Both the position numbers and the translations under genes were made by a program. A stretch of DNA of 64,000 bases. Origin: Diphasiastrum complanatum (taxonomy: Eukaryota; Streptophyta; Lycopodiopsida; Lycopodiales; Lycopodiaceae). Below are positions 31,476 through 42,745 of the stretch, piece by piece (the first letter of the stretch is position 1; every line of letters starts with the position of its first letter). The notes below the pieces were generated by a model. It was not told the DNA's origin and made no database searches. It was given only the letters and a program-made list of their open reading frames with translations. The stretch covers positions 5,764,852-5,828,851 of the forward strand of contig CM055103.1 in NCBI GenBank assembly GCA_029204225.1, given 5' to 3'.

Positions 31476-34376
31476 CTTATCTCTCTCACTTATGGTAAGG
31501 TCTTTAAATCCTAATGTGTTACAAGTAATTTGTAAACGTGAAAAAATTTATATTTTATACATTTCATACAACTTAAAGAGTGGCTATTTTTAAGAATTAC
31601 ATCTTTTTTGAGAAAGTTAAACTTTAATTTGGAAACATTTTGAATGTAAAGCAAATCTTCTATTGAACCACAAAAGATTGGCCCCTTTTATGCCACAATA
31701 AAAAAACACTTTCGACAAAAATATGGTACATAAAATACTTAAGCATTCAACCACTAAACACTAGTAACCAACTCCATGTCACTTAGAGCAATATACAAAA
31801 CTACCGAACTTCATGTGGCAAGAAAACAAATGCTATTTGTAAATTTCATATATGCAAGTTGTAACACAATAAAAAGATTTGTGGCTTGGTTGTAACATGA
31901 TGAAGCGTGCATAGCATGCAAATGAAGCTAGTTGTTACAATGGTTTCATACTCAAGAGTATGGTCTCAAAGGTAATAGAGAGCTTCTACCAATCCACATG
32001 TAAAAATAAGACATTGGCCTCCACATCAAATTACCACCATGTGGAAAATGAGGTGACAATGCCTTTGAAGCATAGGACTAACTAAAGCTTGTTATCTAAA
32101 CTCGTCCTCATTTTTTGACAAGTTGAGTTGCAAGTGCCAACACTCACCTCCCATAGAAATATCAAAAGAAATTTTCAAATTTAACCAATGGAATGGAAGA
32201 GAGGTGGGAAATGTCAAGACAATCTCATGAAAATGCTTGTTTGTAGTATCAATTGCAGATTAAGCAATAAAACATAGATGAGGGTATTAGGGCCAACCCA
32301 AATCTCGTTCACATATATTTAGTTAGATTCCAAGATCGTGCATAAAGGCTAAGTTCTAAGTTCCAATATAAATTATCAATAAAAGAAACATTGAATTCCA
32401 ATACACCATTATGCAGACTAAGCAATTCCTTTAACAAGTGTTACATTCAAAATACGACTTCCTCAAGTTTATTTTTGCAAAGAATATAGGAAAATATGAT
32501 TGGCCCAAAGGTACTTCTACGATGTGTTGTACAAAGCTACTAGATGAGGACAAGACTATAGGCCCGTCTATGGGTTGACATACATGCTCAATCATTTTAG
32601 GCTATTATAGGCAAATCAAAAGAGATTATACATTATTAATAACTCCAATGTAGATTGCCAGTATGGATCTTGAGATACATAGTCATAAAGGATCACATTT
32701 TGAAGGGAATACTATGAGGGATTACTTGGGAGTGGTTTAAGGAATTGAGCGAACTAGAAACAGATGTGATTACTTGGAAGTGGGTTTAAGGAACTGAGCG
32801 AACTAGAGACAGACGTGACCCATCATCGTGATGGGGCATATCTAACTACTATAGTGTGAAGAGTTTACTCATCCACATTCTCTTTCAAGACTACTCTAAC
32901 ATCCAAGTAAAAAAATGCTAGACTAGAATTCACAATGTTATTTAGCCCACTATAAGACATTTTTATAATGGTTCTAACCACAATAGATACCTACAAGCAA
33001 CACCTCCATCAACCCTTATTAAACCCTAATTTATATGATTAAAATGAGCACATAATGCATGCGTGCATGCGTGTTTTATCTACAATATATGAGAGCATAT
33101 GTGGATTTTCCAAGCAAAAAGAGATGGAAAGCTCTAGGTGTTCAAGATAATCAAATTTTGCCCAATCCAAGAGTTTGAATGCCCAACTCGAACTATTAAC
33201 TACACATTCAGTCACGAAGGACCTACGTTATCTGTAATGCCAAAAATTATAGGAAAAGATGAGGAATATCCAAGCATCTGTACAAAATGGACATTTCAAT
33301 ACTATCTATTATCCATTCATAACCTTATATACCTGCCCCTTATAAAACATCTATTTGAATAGGATCTAAGTCATGTGCAATGCCAACAAAATCTAGGGAA
33401 CGATGAAGAATATCTAGGCATATGCAATCACATCAAAAGTTCAGAGCTTCACTAATCCCTACAAGTGGGTTGTCACTTGGTTAACATTGCTAGAACTGAT
33501 CAACTTACCAGAACAAAGATGCAAAAGTTAAATTCAAATGTGTTTATACAAAGCGAGAATTCAAAAGTCATGAATAGAATATGCAAGTGAAGATCATTTG
33601 AAAGAACACACAACTTAACAGAGAATTTGAAGACACCGCATATCACATATCTTAGAACTAGAAACACTCGTCCTGTATTAGGAACCTTTCAACTAACGCT
33701 CGGCAGAAGAGCAGGCATCATAGTCAGGGAAGTAAGATTTGCATGGGCCGTAACACGACCTCTAATACTGCAGTACCAAACCCTAGAGCATAGGCAAACA
33801 AGGACACTGTACCTTTGGGAAGCTGAAAAGTTCTATAACATACTCAGACACTAACTGGTCACTGAACAGCATCCAACTTGGTTTCAATCTAAATGCACCA
33901 AACGTGAAGTCCCAGTAACAATCATAAAGAGAGAACTTGAATTGATTTAAAAAAAAAGCGGGAAGACGATGAGCACATAATGAATAGATAATAGACTGCT
34001 TGAACAACCTGTAGCACTTGAACATGTTTAAGCTTAAACCTGAGCCTATCAAGAAAACCAGAAAACCAGATTCTTTTCAAAAAAGCGTACTCTTTAGTTT
34101 CAAAGACCAGTACATTGATTCAGTTTACAGGAATGAAATAAAACCCTACGAGCCAGATATCGGGCCGCTGACACACGATTTCATGAGCACCCGAATTAGT
34201 CTAACAAACGCATCGCTGGCTGCGGAATTACAAAACTTCAAAAAAATAAGATACTCCATTGAATTTACTCAACAAAGCGACTTGTGATTGCAAAACGCAA
34301 TCCATAATGTTCGGTAAGTAGGCAAGAGAATTCCTACGTAACACATTGTGCATTGTCTAAACTTGCTCTGACGCCC
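31476..34376. other. Long non-coding stretch; 49-bp direct repeat at 32720-32818
   Basis: A unit starting 'gattacttgg' and ending 'agacagacgtg' or similar occurs twice in tandem (about 32720-32818). Open frames at 33138-33362, 33627-33854 and 34018-34287 show no family motif. The last part is the 3' flank of RPS29. Confidence 0.45.
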
Positions 34377-34547
34377 CTACCGATACTTGATGAAGCCAAT
34401 ATCCTTGGAATAGGTGCGGAAGCACTGACGGCAGCACATGAGGCCATACTTGCGGATCAAGCCATGAACATTGCCGCAGACACGGCAGGAGCGGGCGCCC
34501 GCTCCATACTTTTTGGGATGCGAATTCCACACCGCAGCATGCCCCAT
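34377..34547 (-). CDS. RPS29: 40S ribosomal protein S29 (uS14 family)
   Basis: A 56-residue protein of exactly the usual eukaryotic S29 length, starting '[15 protein letters not shown]' and ending '[10 protein letters not shown]'. The zinc-ribbon cysteines C21, C24, C39 and C42 are all present ('CRVCGN', 'CCRQC'). It is part of the small ribosomal subunit head in the cytosol. The ATG at 34547 is chosen because it gives the family N-terminus; the frame stays open upstream to 34637 only as 5' UTR. The CDS has no intron, but no poly(A) or target duplication marks it as a retrocopy. Upstream DNA is GC-rich and carries promoter-like motifs, so I take it as a working gene. Confidence 0.93.
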   Translation of the reverse strand: MGHAAVWNSHPKKYGAGARSCRVCGNVHGLIRKYGLMCCRQCFRTYSKDIGFIKYR

Positions 34548-34609
34548 CTTCCCGGAACAAACGCTTAGATCCAGAAACACCTCGGCCGCTCTTCTTTCTC
34601 TCCCTGCCT

Positions 34610-34790
34610 TCGCTGGTGGCAAAAATGAGGATCGCAAAAAGCTTCGACGAAAAACAACAATAGCAAGAAAGTGTCTGTCTTAAAGGCGCTTACCGCTACA
34701 AGCCCTAATTTGTGTCTGCCCTAATTTCTCATAGCATCTGCAACCGTCAGATTGGACTCTCTAGAACCCTTAGATGATAACACGTGGCAA
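34610..34790 (-). promoter_or_regulatory. RPS29 promoter and 5' leader
   Basis: A G-box (CACGTG, 34781-34786) is followed on the minus strand by 'AGGGTT', 'AATTAGGGC' and a second 'AATTAGGGC', variants of the telo-box seen in plant ribosomal protein promoters. 'GCG|GTAAGC' near 34690 and 'TTTTTGCCACCAG' near 34615 could bound a ~80-bp leader intron. No clear TATA box was seen. Confidence 0.45.
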
Positions 34791-35279
34791 CTAGCCATAT
34801 GTCAGTTTTGTTAACCTTCCACTTTGAACCTCATTGGAAGTGGGGTCGTTAAATTTGAAGTGGGGTCATTGATGGTTGGGATTCCGTCACTACTTTTTTT
34901 TTAATGTTTTTTGCTATAAATTTTTCTTACGTGCACCTTCCGTGCGAAAGGTGCACGTTAAAAAAAGTAAAAACATTCTACACTCACCTTCCAAATGTTG
35001 GAAGGTGAATGTAAGAAAATTTTATAAAAAATTAAGGGAGGCGCACAAATTACGTGCAGGGAGGCGCCTCCCGTTTCTTCATTAAAAAAAGTAAAACTGA
35101 TATTACGGGCTGAAGGGGGAGTACGAGCATGTCCCCATTGTGTCCGGATTGGCTCAAAATCGTGATTATTATACACACGCATATCCATTGACTATGATGA
35201 CACATGTAACATTGTGAGCCCTAGATTTCCAACCCTTGCACACCACAATTGAGCTCTCATACTCGCAATTCAAACGTCA

Positions 35280-36955
35280 CAATGGTAAAATCGGTCCCTA
35301 GAGGATGGCAGATGGCGGAGGAAGGGATTCCGCTCGATGTGGACATGGACGTAGGGGGGTTTGGCGGTGGTGAACCCGAGCGCTTGGAGAGGACCTGTTT
35401 CGAATTTGCAGCACGAGCAGATCTATTTCGAATTTGCAACACGAGCAGATCTGTTTCGAATTTGTCGCACGAGCGAATCTGTTTCGAATTTGTCGCACGA
35501 GCGGATCTATTTCGAATTTGCAGCACGTTCCAGAGATTTCGATGGAGCTTCTCTCTTCCCCTTCTCTTGCACCCTCTTCGCCTCTTTCTGGGCTGTGCTT
35601 GGATCGCGACACTGTTGTGCCTTGTTTGGATCTCCCTGCTCTCTCGGAGACATTGAGCTCTGCTGCTCTGCGCCACCTCCCTTCTGCTGGTCTAACGGTG
35701 CAGCCCCCTTCTCCTCTTTTGTCTGCTCTGCCTGCTTTCCCTGCCACGTCTACTGCTGTGGAATTGGTGAGTCCTTGCTCGCAACACTCGGTCAGTTGTC
35801 TGCCTTCTCCTGCCTCTTGCAGCCCGGTTCTCAGTCAGCATGGCGGATTCGATATCCCTGCCTCACCCTATGTCAATAGAATCGTGGCCTCCTTCTTCAA
35901 CATACAAGGTGGGCCCCAACAAAAGGAAGTATGTCAAGAAGCAGTACATGGGAGTCTCCAGACTGCAACCCCACAGGTCTGTCAGGTTGTTACAGATGGT
36001 GCATTTTGTCCCTCTCCATGTCAGGCGCCCTCGTCCTCTCAAATGCAAGCTCCGAAGGCAACGAGTACGGTCTCCTACCTCTAAGCCTGTCGGGCAGGGG
36101 CAGCAGCAGCCTCATCACCCCTACTGCATTCAAGACACCTTCCGGGAGCTTTTGGAGCAAGCTCAGATGCACCCTCCGGCCGCACCGGCCCTGCTCTCTC
36201 TCATACGGATGGTGGCGCAGATAGCGGATTTGCTTGTCGATCTGACCATTCCACTTCGTCGGCTGATCTGAAGGTGCGTTCCTTTCAGCTTCATCCTGCT
36301 CTTTTTCAAGACTACATTGCTCAGCTTGTTGATACTATTGTGGTTACGTATTTCATGGGGCCCTCTGTGACTAACCTGGCCCATCTTTTGCTTCTCCTTC
36401 GATCCTTCTTCTCCTGGGGAGACGCCTCCACTCTCCCTTCCTCTGAATCTATTTGGACCTCTTCTCTTTTTCCTCCAAATGCTCAGCCCCTTTTCCGCTC
36501 TCACCCTCGCCTTTCTTTTTCCTTAGCACTAAAGGCCTTTCTTCCCTTGCTCAGTTGAGTCACATTTTCTCGCAGTGGGGCCTCACTTTTTCTTTGACAC
36601 GGCTACTATCTTGCTGGGGGATTTCGTTCTGACAGACTCTTCTGCTCTTACCCTTTGGCATGTGTGCAGGCTAGCGGCTTTGTGGAGGATTTGGACAACC
36701 AGGGATCTTCAGGTTTTGGAGGGGGAAGCCCCCTCCTTGTCTGCCACGGCTTGTATTCGGCTAGCTATGTACTTTTTACATTCTACTTAAAGTTGTTTTT
36801 TAGACTGCTACCCTGCGTGGTATGCTGGAGTGCCTGCCTTTTGGGCTTCTGACAGTTTTGTAAGCTACAGTAGTTTTCGGCCATGGAAGCCGCTGTCTGG
36901 TTTTTTGTACATTTGTCAATATGTAATAGTGAAATTAAGCTTAAAAAAAAGGTTT
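35280..36955 (+). mobile_element. GC-rich unit ending in oligo(A), retroposon-like
   Basis: A sharp-edged GC-rich block in AT-rich DNA. It contains a 28-bp tandem repeat near its start, long Ser/Pro/Leu-rich frames that overlap on both strands, and a 3' end 'gtaatagtgaaattaagcttaaaaaaaa', which looks like a polyadenylated 3' end. This suggests reverse transcription of an RNA (LINE/SINE 3' part or processed pseudogene). I recognise no protein: no frame is clearly preferred, and the longest (35434-36084) begins inside the tandem repeat. A perfect 8-bp hairpin (ggaggggg / cccccctcc-type) lies at 36718-36736. No target duplication was identified. Confidence 0.45.
35398..35525 (+). repeat. 28-bp tandem repeat, ~4.5 copies
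   Basis: Unit 'cgaatttgcagcacgagcag' plus 8 bp, starting at 35401, 35429, 35457 and so on. Because 28 is not a multiple of 3, it opens frames in all phases and explains the overlapping ORFs here. Confidence 0.85.
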
Positions 36956-38095
36956 TTATACGAAACTATACGTTCTTTAAATAATTGTATTGACAATTAA
37001 TATTTAGCTTTTAAAGACTAGTCCACAATAATCCATTGATACGATATCATATTGATCAATATTATTAGATTTTGAAACTCATAAGCCAACATCACGATTG
37101 TTGTAAGTGCTTGACATCTGTAATTTGATTTGGACCGTAAGATTAAGTGACTTGAGCCAAAACCAAGCATAAATGACATTTTTGGAGGTATTCAATCACC
37201 TACCTCTCAGTTCCATATTTTTAAGCCACAAAATAGAAGCTTGTATGCAAAGAAAAAACTCAACAAAACTACAATGCACAACATAATTCTCTAAAAAATA
37301 CATTTTAACTAGTCATTTTGTTGTGTTATTGATATAGATCTACTACCTGTCAATTGGTTGTTGTGTAGTTGCAAATTCCAAACCGATGTGCAATTCGCCA
37401 AAGAAGAAGTGATTTGGGCCATCAAATGGTTTGTGCCTATATTCAAAGAGAATAATTGGCTCATCATTCCCAATTCGATTGGTATGTTACCTGTACATCA
37501 AACAATTTTGAATAGATCTATGAGTTACACATAAATTTATGGAACCTTCTTAAAGTGAATTCATGGAACCTAAGTTTCAATAAAAATTAGTAACCATTTT
37601 GTCTTTTTGAATCATAGCCAAAAAAAGGAAGCGCAACAACAGAGCACGAGGACACTTGGATCCAAGGAGTTTGCTTTTCTAAGAATCCTATTAGATTTAG
37701 TTGGATTATAAGCTAGTTGTAATGAACTCAAACAATGATGCACAATTCAAGAAGAGGGGATTAGATCTTACCTATCAAGTTATTTCCATGCAAATCGACA
37801 TAATTTAGATGTTTTAAGATTTAAAATTCAGTGGGTATGCTATCTATTCAAACATCATGTGCATGTGGTATTACAATATTAGATGTATGTTCTACGATCA
37901 CAATCAATCTAGTTTTTTTAAGGTATTAAATTATGCATGTTTCAATAGCTAATGAATGACTAAACTAGACTGTAAGAGCCCTAGGAGTATGAAGAACAAC
38001 TTTATAATATTCATAAATGAGATGTTGTGAAGCTGATTTGGGATGGGAGGTTGGCAATCACCACCCAAAAGCAACAGCAAACAATCAAATCAAAC
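36956..38095. other. AT-rich stretch, no gene
   Basis: Nothing coding. A dense 'caacaatc'/'aatcaaac' run just before 38095 marks the approach to the minisatellite block. Confidence 0.4.
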
Positions 38096-38850
38096 AACAA
38101 TCTGCGACCTCTGTGGTCAGTCTACGATCATCTGCGACCTCTACAGTCTCTACGGTCATCTGTGGCCGTCTGTGGTCCTCTGCGGTCCTCTCGTCGCAGC
38201 GGGAGGTTATGAGGTCATCTGCGACCTTTGCGGTCTCTACGATCCTCTACGGTCAGTCTACGGTCATCTGCGACCTCTGCGTTCTCTACGGTCATCTACG
38301 ACCTTCGCGGTACCTAGTCGGCTCCGTTTGTGGTCCTCTGTCGTCCTCCCGTTGCGACGGGAGGTTCTGAGGTCATCTGCGACCTCTACGGTCTCTACGG
38401 TCCTCTGTGGTCAACTACGGTCATCTACGACCTCTGCAGTTTAAGCGGTGTTCTGCGGTTTAGGGTGCAGTCCCGACTAGGACGCTCTGTCTGTGGTCCT
38501 CTGTGTTACTCCCGCCGCGACGGGAGGTTCCGAGGGCATCTCAGTCATCTGGGACCTCCGCGGTCCCTAAGCGCTCCGTCTGTGGTCCTCTGCGGTCCTC
38601 CCGCCGCGGTGGGAGGTTCTGAGGGCATCTGCAACCTCTGCGGTCATCTACGGTCATCTATGATCTCTGCGGTCATCTACGGTCTCTGTGGTCCTCTACG
38701 ATCATCTGCGACCTCTGCGGTCTAAGCAGTCCTCTGCGGTTTAGGGGGCAGTCCATCTGTGGTCCTCTGCGGTCCTCTGGGGTCCCTAATGTAGTCCGTC
38801 TGTGGTTGTCTGCGGTCCTCCCACCGCGGCGGGAGGTTCTAAGGCCTTTG
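38096..38850 (+). repeat. GC-rich palindrome-bearing minisatellite, left block
   Basis: Built from variable 10-20 bp words around 'ctgcggtcctc', 'ctacggtcatc' and 'ctgcgacctc'. Every 80-220 bp a 19-20 bp palindrome of type CCTCCCGCC-N2-3-GGCGGGAGG appears (38187-38206, 38345-38364, 38509-38527, 38597-38616, 38817-38836), always followed by 'gttctgag', 'gttctaag' or close variants. Open frames crossing it are repeat artefacts. The same family occurs at 42160-42745, beyond the ORF relic, so the two blocks bracket it. Confidence 0.9.
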
Positions 38851-39143
38851 CGGAATTTAGCAGTATGTGTACCACGATTGAATTGGGTATGACATGATTG
38901 CGTACTATAAAACTCATGCATATACAAATATTATAAAACTTCTAGCAAACATATCATAGTAGAAAACCTTTTCAAATCAATTAAAATGTAACATTCATAA
39001 AAAAAAATGACACATTAATAGTAAATATTTCTTCAAACTGTATTCCTTTGTTAAATTGTCAACATTAGCGGTAACAACCCCTACTGCCTGAGGTATGAAG
39101 CACTTAATTTGCCTTTAAAACTAGCCATAACAACCAATAGAAA

Positions 39144-42094
39144 CTATAATGTCTCTACGTTTACATCCATTTCTCCCTCATCGGACTCCTCAGACCCAGA
39201 ACTTGAGTCTTCAGATGAATTTGTATCTGATTCAGGTGATTCTAAACGGTCTTGATGCGCTAGGAAGGACTGAGTCATATCTATATTTCTTGGAGTATCG
39301 ATACTCAGTATAGTCCAACCGATGTTGTTCATGAGCTCTGCCACATAGTATGACATTCTATATAAGCACACAGACCAATTTGGAGCATAAAAGAATTCAA
39401 TAATGCTGCTAACACCTCGCCAATGCTTTGCTTTCTTCTTGTGATCTGGCTAACATGACACAAAATGTTTTGCCGATTTTCCACTATCTCCAAAACACAA
39501 CCTCAACAGTTTAAATTTGCTTTGCACGCACTCCCTGACATCATTCGGGGACTCAGCATTGTAAAGAACAAATAAAATAGGCTGCAGGTTCGGAACAATT
39601 TTATTATTCTCTTTCAATGGTGTTGCCAGCCCGTAGTAACCCTCAAAAACAAAACAACGGACATCATTCATTGCTTTGATGCTTGATTTGATACCCTCTT
39701 TGCTTTGATTTGATTCCAAAAAGAGAACAATCGCACAGACTTTGTGTTGTGGCGTGAGAGTTATCAAACAATGTCGGACCATTGACAAAATGTAATTGAA
39801 GTCTAAAGACTCCAAGTTATCAAATATATACAATGTGGGACCACAACGAAGAAGGAAGTGTCATGAAACTTGATTCTTCAGCTCCACAACAGATGGCCTC
39901 CTCATTTTTTTAAGTTTTTACTTTGCAGAAGAACCTCCATTCGGTGCTAGTAGAGGTCCCATTTTCATGCTCATTATTGTGGACGGCAAGATATTTTTGT
40001 TTAATATTTTCTGCAGCTGCTCTCAAGGGCTTAGGTATAACACCAATCAATTTTGAAGTTATACCCTTGCCTTTTCCATAGTGCGCTCTAACCCAATTCC
40101 GACAAAAAGTTGGGTCGATGATTTTTGAGAGTTGTTTTATGCTCTCTTTATTGTAGTCCACATCTGAAGGCAAGTCTTCTTCTGTAGTAAGCAAATACTG
40201 TACAACACTTAGTGCAGCCATCTCACGAACCATAAGAAGAACTCCATCATCAATGTGTTTTTCTCTGTTTTTTCTTCCAAAATACAATTCTCCATTTACA
40301 AGCTTCTTAAGGTTACGATCGCACATGGCGTCCGGCATATACCTCAAACATCTAAACAACTAATAGATATCGGTTTGTTTTTGGTCTTCCTCGATCCCAA
40401 TGCAGGTTCGTCGTAGCAAATTTGATCATTTACATACAATCTCATAACTTGCATATAATTATTGAATGTTTCGTCCGTCTGAACGAAAGATAATTATTAT
40501 GTACTCCTCAAATTTCTCATACAAAGATGTAATTGTGTGTTGTCCTGACAAAGATCCAACATTACTACTGCCAAGGACACCGCGGAAACCAAGATAAAAT
40601 GCTCTCATCTGTTTCAAATGCTCAAGATTTAGCTTCACTTTTTTAACAAAGCGTGGTCGACTCAATGAGATCCATACATCACGTGCACGCTCCATGATTT
40701 CAGGCAAACTGCTCTTTTTTCTTTTCTCTTCCGGTTCGTGATTGAGTCTATCTGATTCAAGAATGTAACGAGATGCATTCTTAAATATACATATCTTGGC
40801 ATGCACAAACCTAAAAGTGGCATCAAACATCCGAGGATGTATCCTATTTTGATTTAATGCAACCTTTGCCACTTCATTACATGCATAACAAAAATGTTGA
40901 CTGTCGATAGGCTCAAAAATACAATAAGACAAAAAGCGATTTTTACACAATCCATCCAATCTGGATCCAGGATTGAGATCCACCTCCTTTGGGTAAGTGT
41001 CTGTGTAGACCTGCTCATTCTCTTCTCTGTCAACACGCATGGATTCGCAACACATCTTTTCAAACATAATGGGGCCTTCAAAAAAAAATTTCTTCCTCAT
41101 CACTTCTTTAATGAAATTGGCCTTAAAGTGATGTTGATTGATGCGGGTGGTGGACTATTGGGCTTGCTCAAATCAGCAAACAACTTCTCAGCAAATGAGG
41201 GATCCAAAGCTCGTTGGTTCGTGAAAAGTGAGGCACGCTGGATATTTTTGCTTTCTATACAATACATTGTTTTTTTACCCCATATGTACCTGATGTCATC
41301 AATTACAAAATTATCTAGATTGACATTTGCATCACCCTCAAAATCAGGGGTTTGCTCTGCCTCGACCGTACGTCCTTCATCGTCTGATACATTGCAATAA
41401 GAGCCGGATTGCATTCCCGATCGATCCACTCTCAGCTCCAAAGGTCTTTTCCTGGCGGTCCCAACAGCTTTTGCAGTCTCTCTTCCAATTTGAACCTCCC
41501 GACTTTCTTTCCTAGGTCCTGAAGTGGTTACTTTTCTCCTTCTTTTTGGAGCTTGTTTTTCAAGTTCTTTTTGAGAGGGATTTGTTTCTGTACATGGAAC
41601 AATTTCCATTCTTGTTACATCTTCAATCATAGAAGCTGCAACAGATCCAATAGTTGCAACATCACACACTTTTTATTCCCTCAGCTTCCATCAACAGCTT
41701 ATCTTTGCTACATAGGGCCATCAATCCATTGGAACCCTCGTGTTAAGAATAAACTCATTTGAGTCATGAGTTGGTGACTCAACAGTAAAATGTGCAGTGT
41801 CCGCACAAGACAAAATAACATGACGCTCAGAACCATATTGGCTGCGAGTCATAAACTCAGCTGTGTCGAAAGTAAATTTGTTTTGAAGGTAGATACCACG
41901 AATTATGCCAAGACTTTCAACATTATCCATGGAAAATTCAGGATCGCCAATTGATTTACTAAATATTACCACAAAGGCTTTCACATGAGGTCCACTTGAG
42001 CTTGGTTTATGAAGTATCTTCCAACCACTGGTAAGATATAATGGAGAGGCATTCTCGAAGGGCCTAAAAACGGTTTGATCTGCGGTGTAGAAAG
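39144..42094 (-). pseudogene. Decayed long reading path, family not recognised
   Basis: Six adjoining open segments on the minus strand can be read in order with few interruptions: 42094-41721, 41669-41100, 41103-40459, 40359-39910, 39833-39450 and 39371-39144. A likely splice acceptor (TTTTTTGCAG) starts the first. Breaks are frameshifts near 41720, 41105 and 40470 and in-frame stops near 40370, 39850 and 39448; across the last one the frame simply continues. Parts are basic ('APKRRRKVTTSGPRKE'), Cys/His-bearing ('DSQHFCYACNEVAKVA') and, at the end, acidic ('SDTNSSEDSSSGSEESDEGE'). 'FFYAPNWSVCLYRMSYYVAE' and 'NLQPILFVLYNAES' look like folded-domain sequence. About 900 codons in all. I cannot match it to a known transposase, recombinase or methyltransferase. 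Its bracketing by matching minisatellites suggests the coding part of a mobile element. Confidence 0.55.
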
Positions 42095-42159
42095 CCTGCA
42101 AAAAATACAGTTCAAATCATAAGTCAAATAGAATGTATAAAAAGTTATCATGCAAAGTA

Positions 42160-42745
42160 GGAGGTTCTGACTTCCGCGGTCCCTTTGCGATCCTCTGAGG
42201 TTTCTTCGGGGTCCTCTGCAACCTCTGTGGTCCTCCCGCCACGGCGGGAGGTTCTGACTTCCGCGGTCCTCTGCGGTCCCTTTGCGATCCTATGAGGTTC
42301 CTCCGGGGTCCTCTACGACCTCTGCGGTCCTCCCGCCACAGTGGGAGGTTCTGACTTTCGCGATCCTCTATGGTCCCTATTGTGGTCCCTCTACGATCCT
42401 CTGAGGTTCCTCTAAGGTCCTATGTGACCCTCTACGGTCCTCTGCGGTCCCTATGTTGTCCTTAATGCAGTTCCTTTGTGGTCCTTCGCGGTCCCTAGTG
42501 CGGTTCCTCTGTGGTCCAATGCGGTCCCTAATGCGGTTCCTCTGTGGTCCTCTGCGGTCCTCCCGCCACGGCGGGAGGTTCTCATTAATTTTTGGTTTAA
42601 AAAAAATTCAAAATGTTTCATTTTCTGGCTAAATTTTTTTTGGAGTGAACCTCCCGCCGTGGCGAGAGCACCGCAGAGGACCACAGAGGGACCGCATTAG
42701 GGACCACGGAGGACCGCAGAGGTAGCAGGGGCTCGCAGAGGACCT
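42160..42745. repeat. GC-rich palindrome-bearing minisatellite, right block
   Basis: Same word family as 38096-38850, with palindromes at 42232-42251, 42329-42348, 42559-42578 and 42650-42668. From 42650 the order is inverted: the last ~95 bp are the reverse complement of the preceding ~95 bp across a ~60-bp AT-rich centre (42583-42645). The block thus ends in a large hairpin, which the left block lacks. Confidence 0.9.

Noticed and set aside
34018-34287. 89-codon ORF next to RPS29
   Set aside because: No family motif, AT-rich codons, opposite strand to the gene's 3' flank; probably chance.
34377-34637. 86-codon version of the RPS29 frame
   Set aside because: The family protein is 56 residues and starts at the internal ATG; the extension is 5' leader.
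35249-36271. Eight or more overlapping ORFs of 60-216 codons
   Set aside because: Created by a 28-bp tandem repeat and GC-rich composition; no frame shows a domain or is clearly preferred.
38017-38725. ORFs of 117-133 codons
   Set aside because: They cross the minisatellite in all three frames with repetitive translations.
38096-42745. CRISPR-like array of palindromic repeats
   Set aside because: Repeats vary in sequence and spacing, spacers are themselves repetitive, and the context is a plant nuclear genome.
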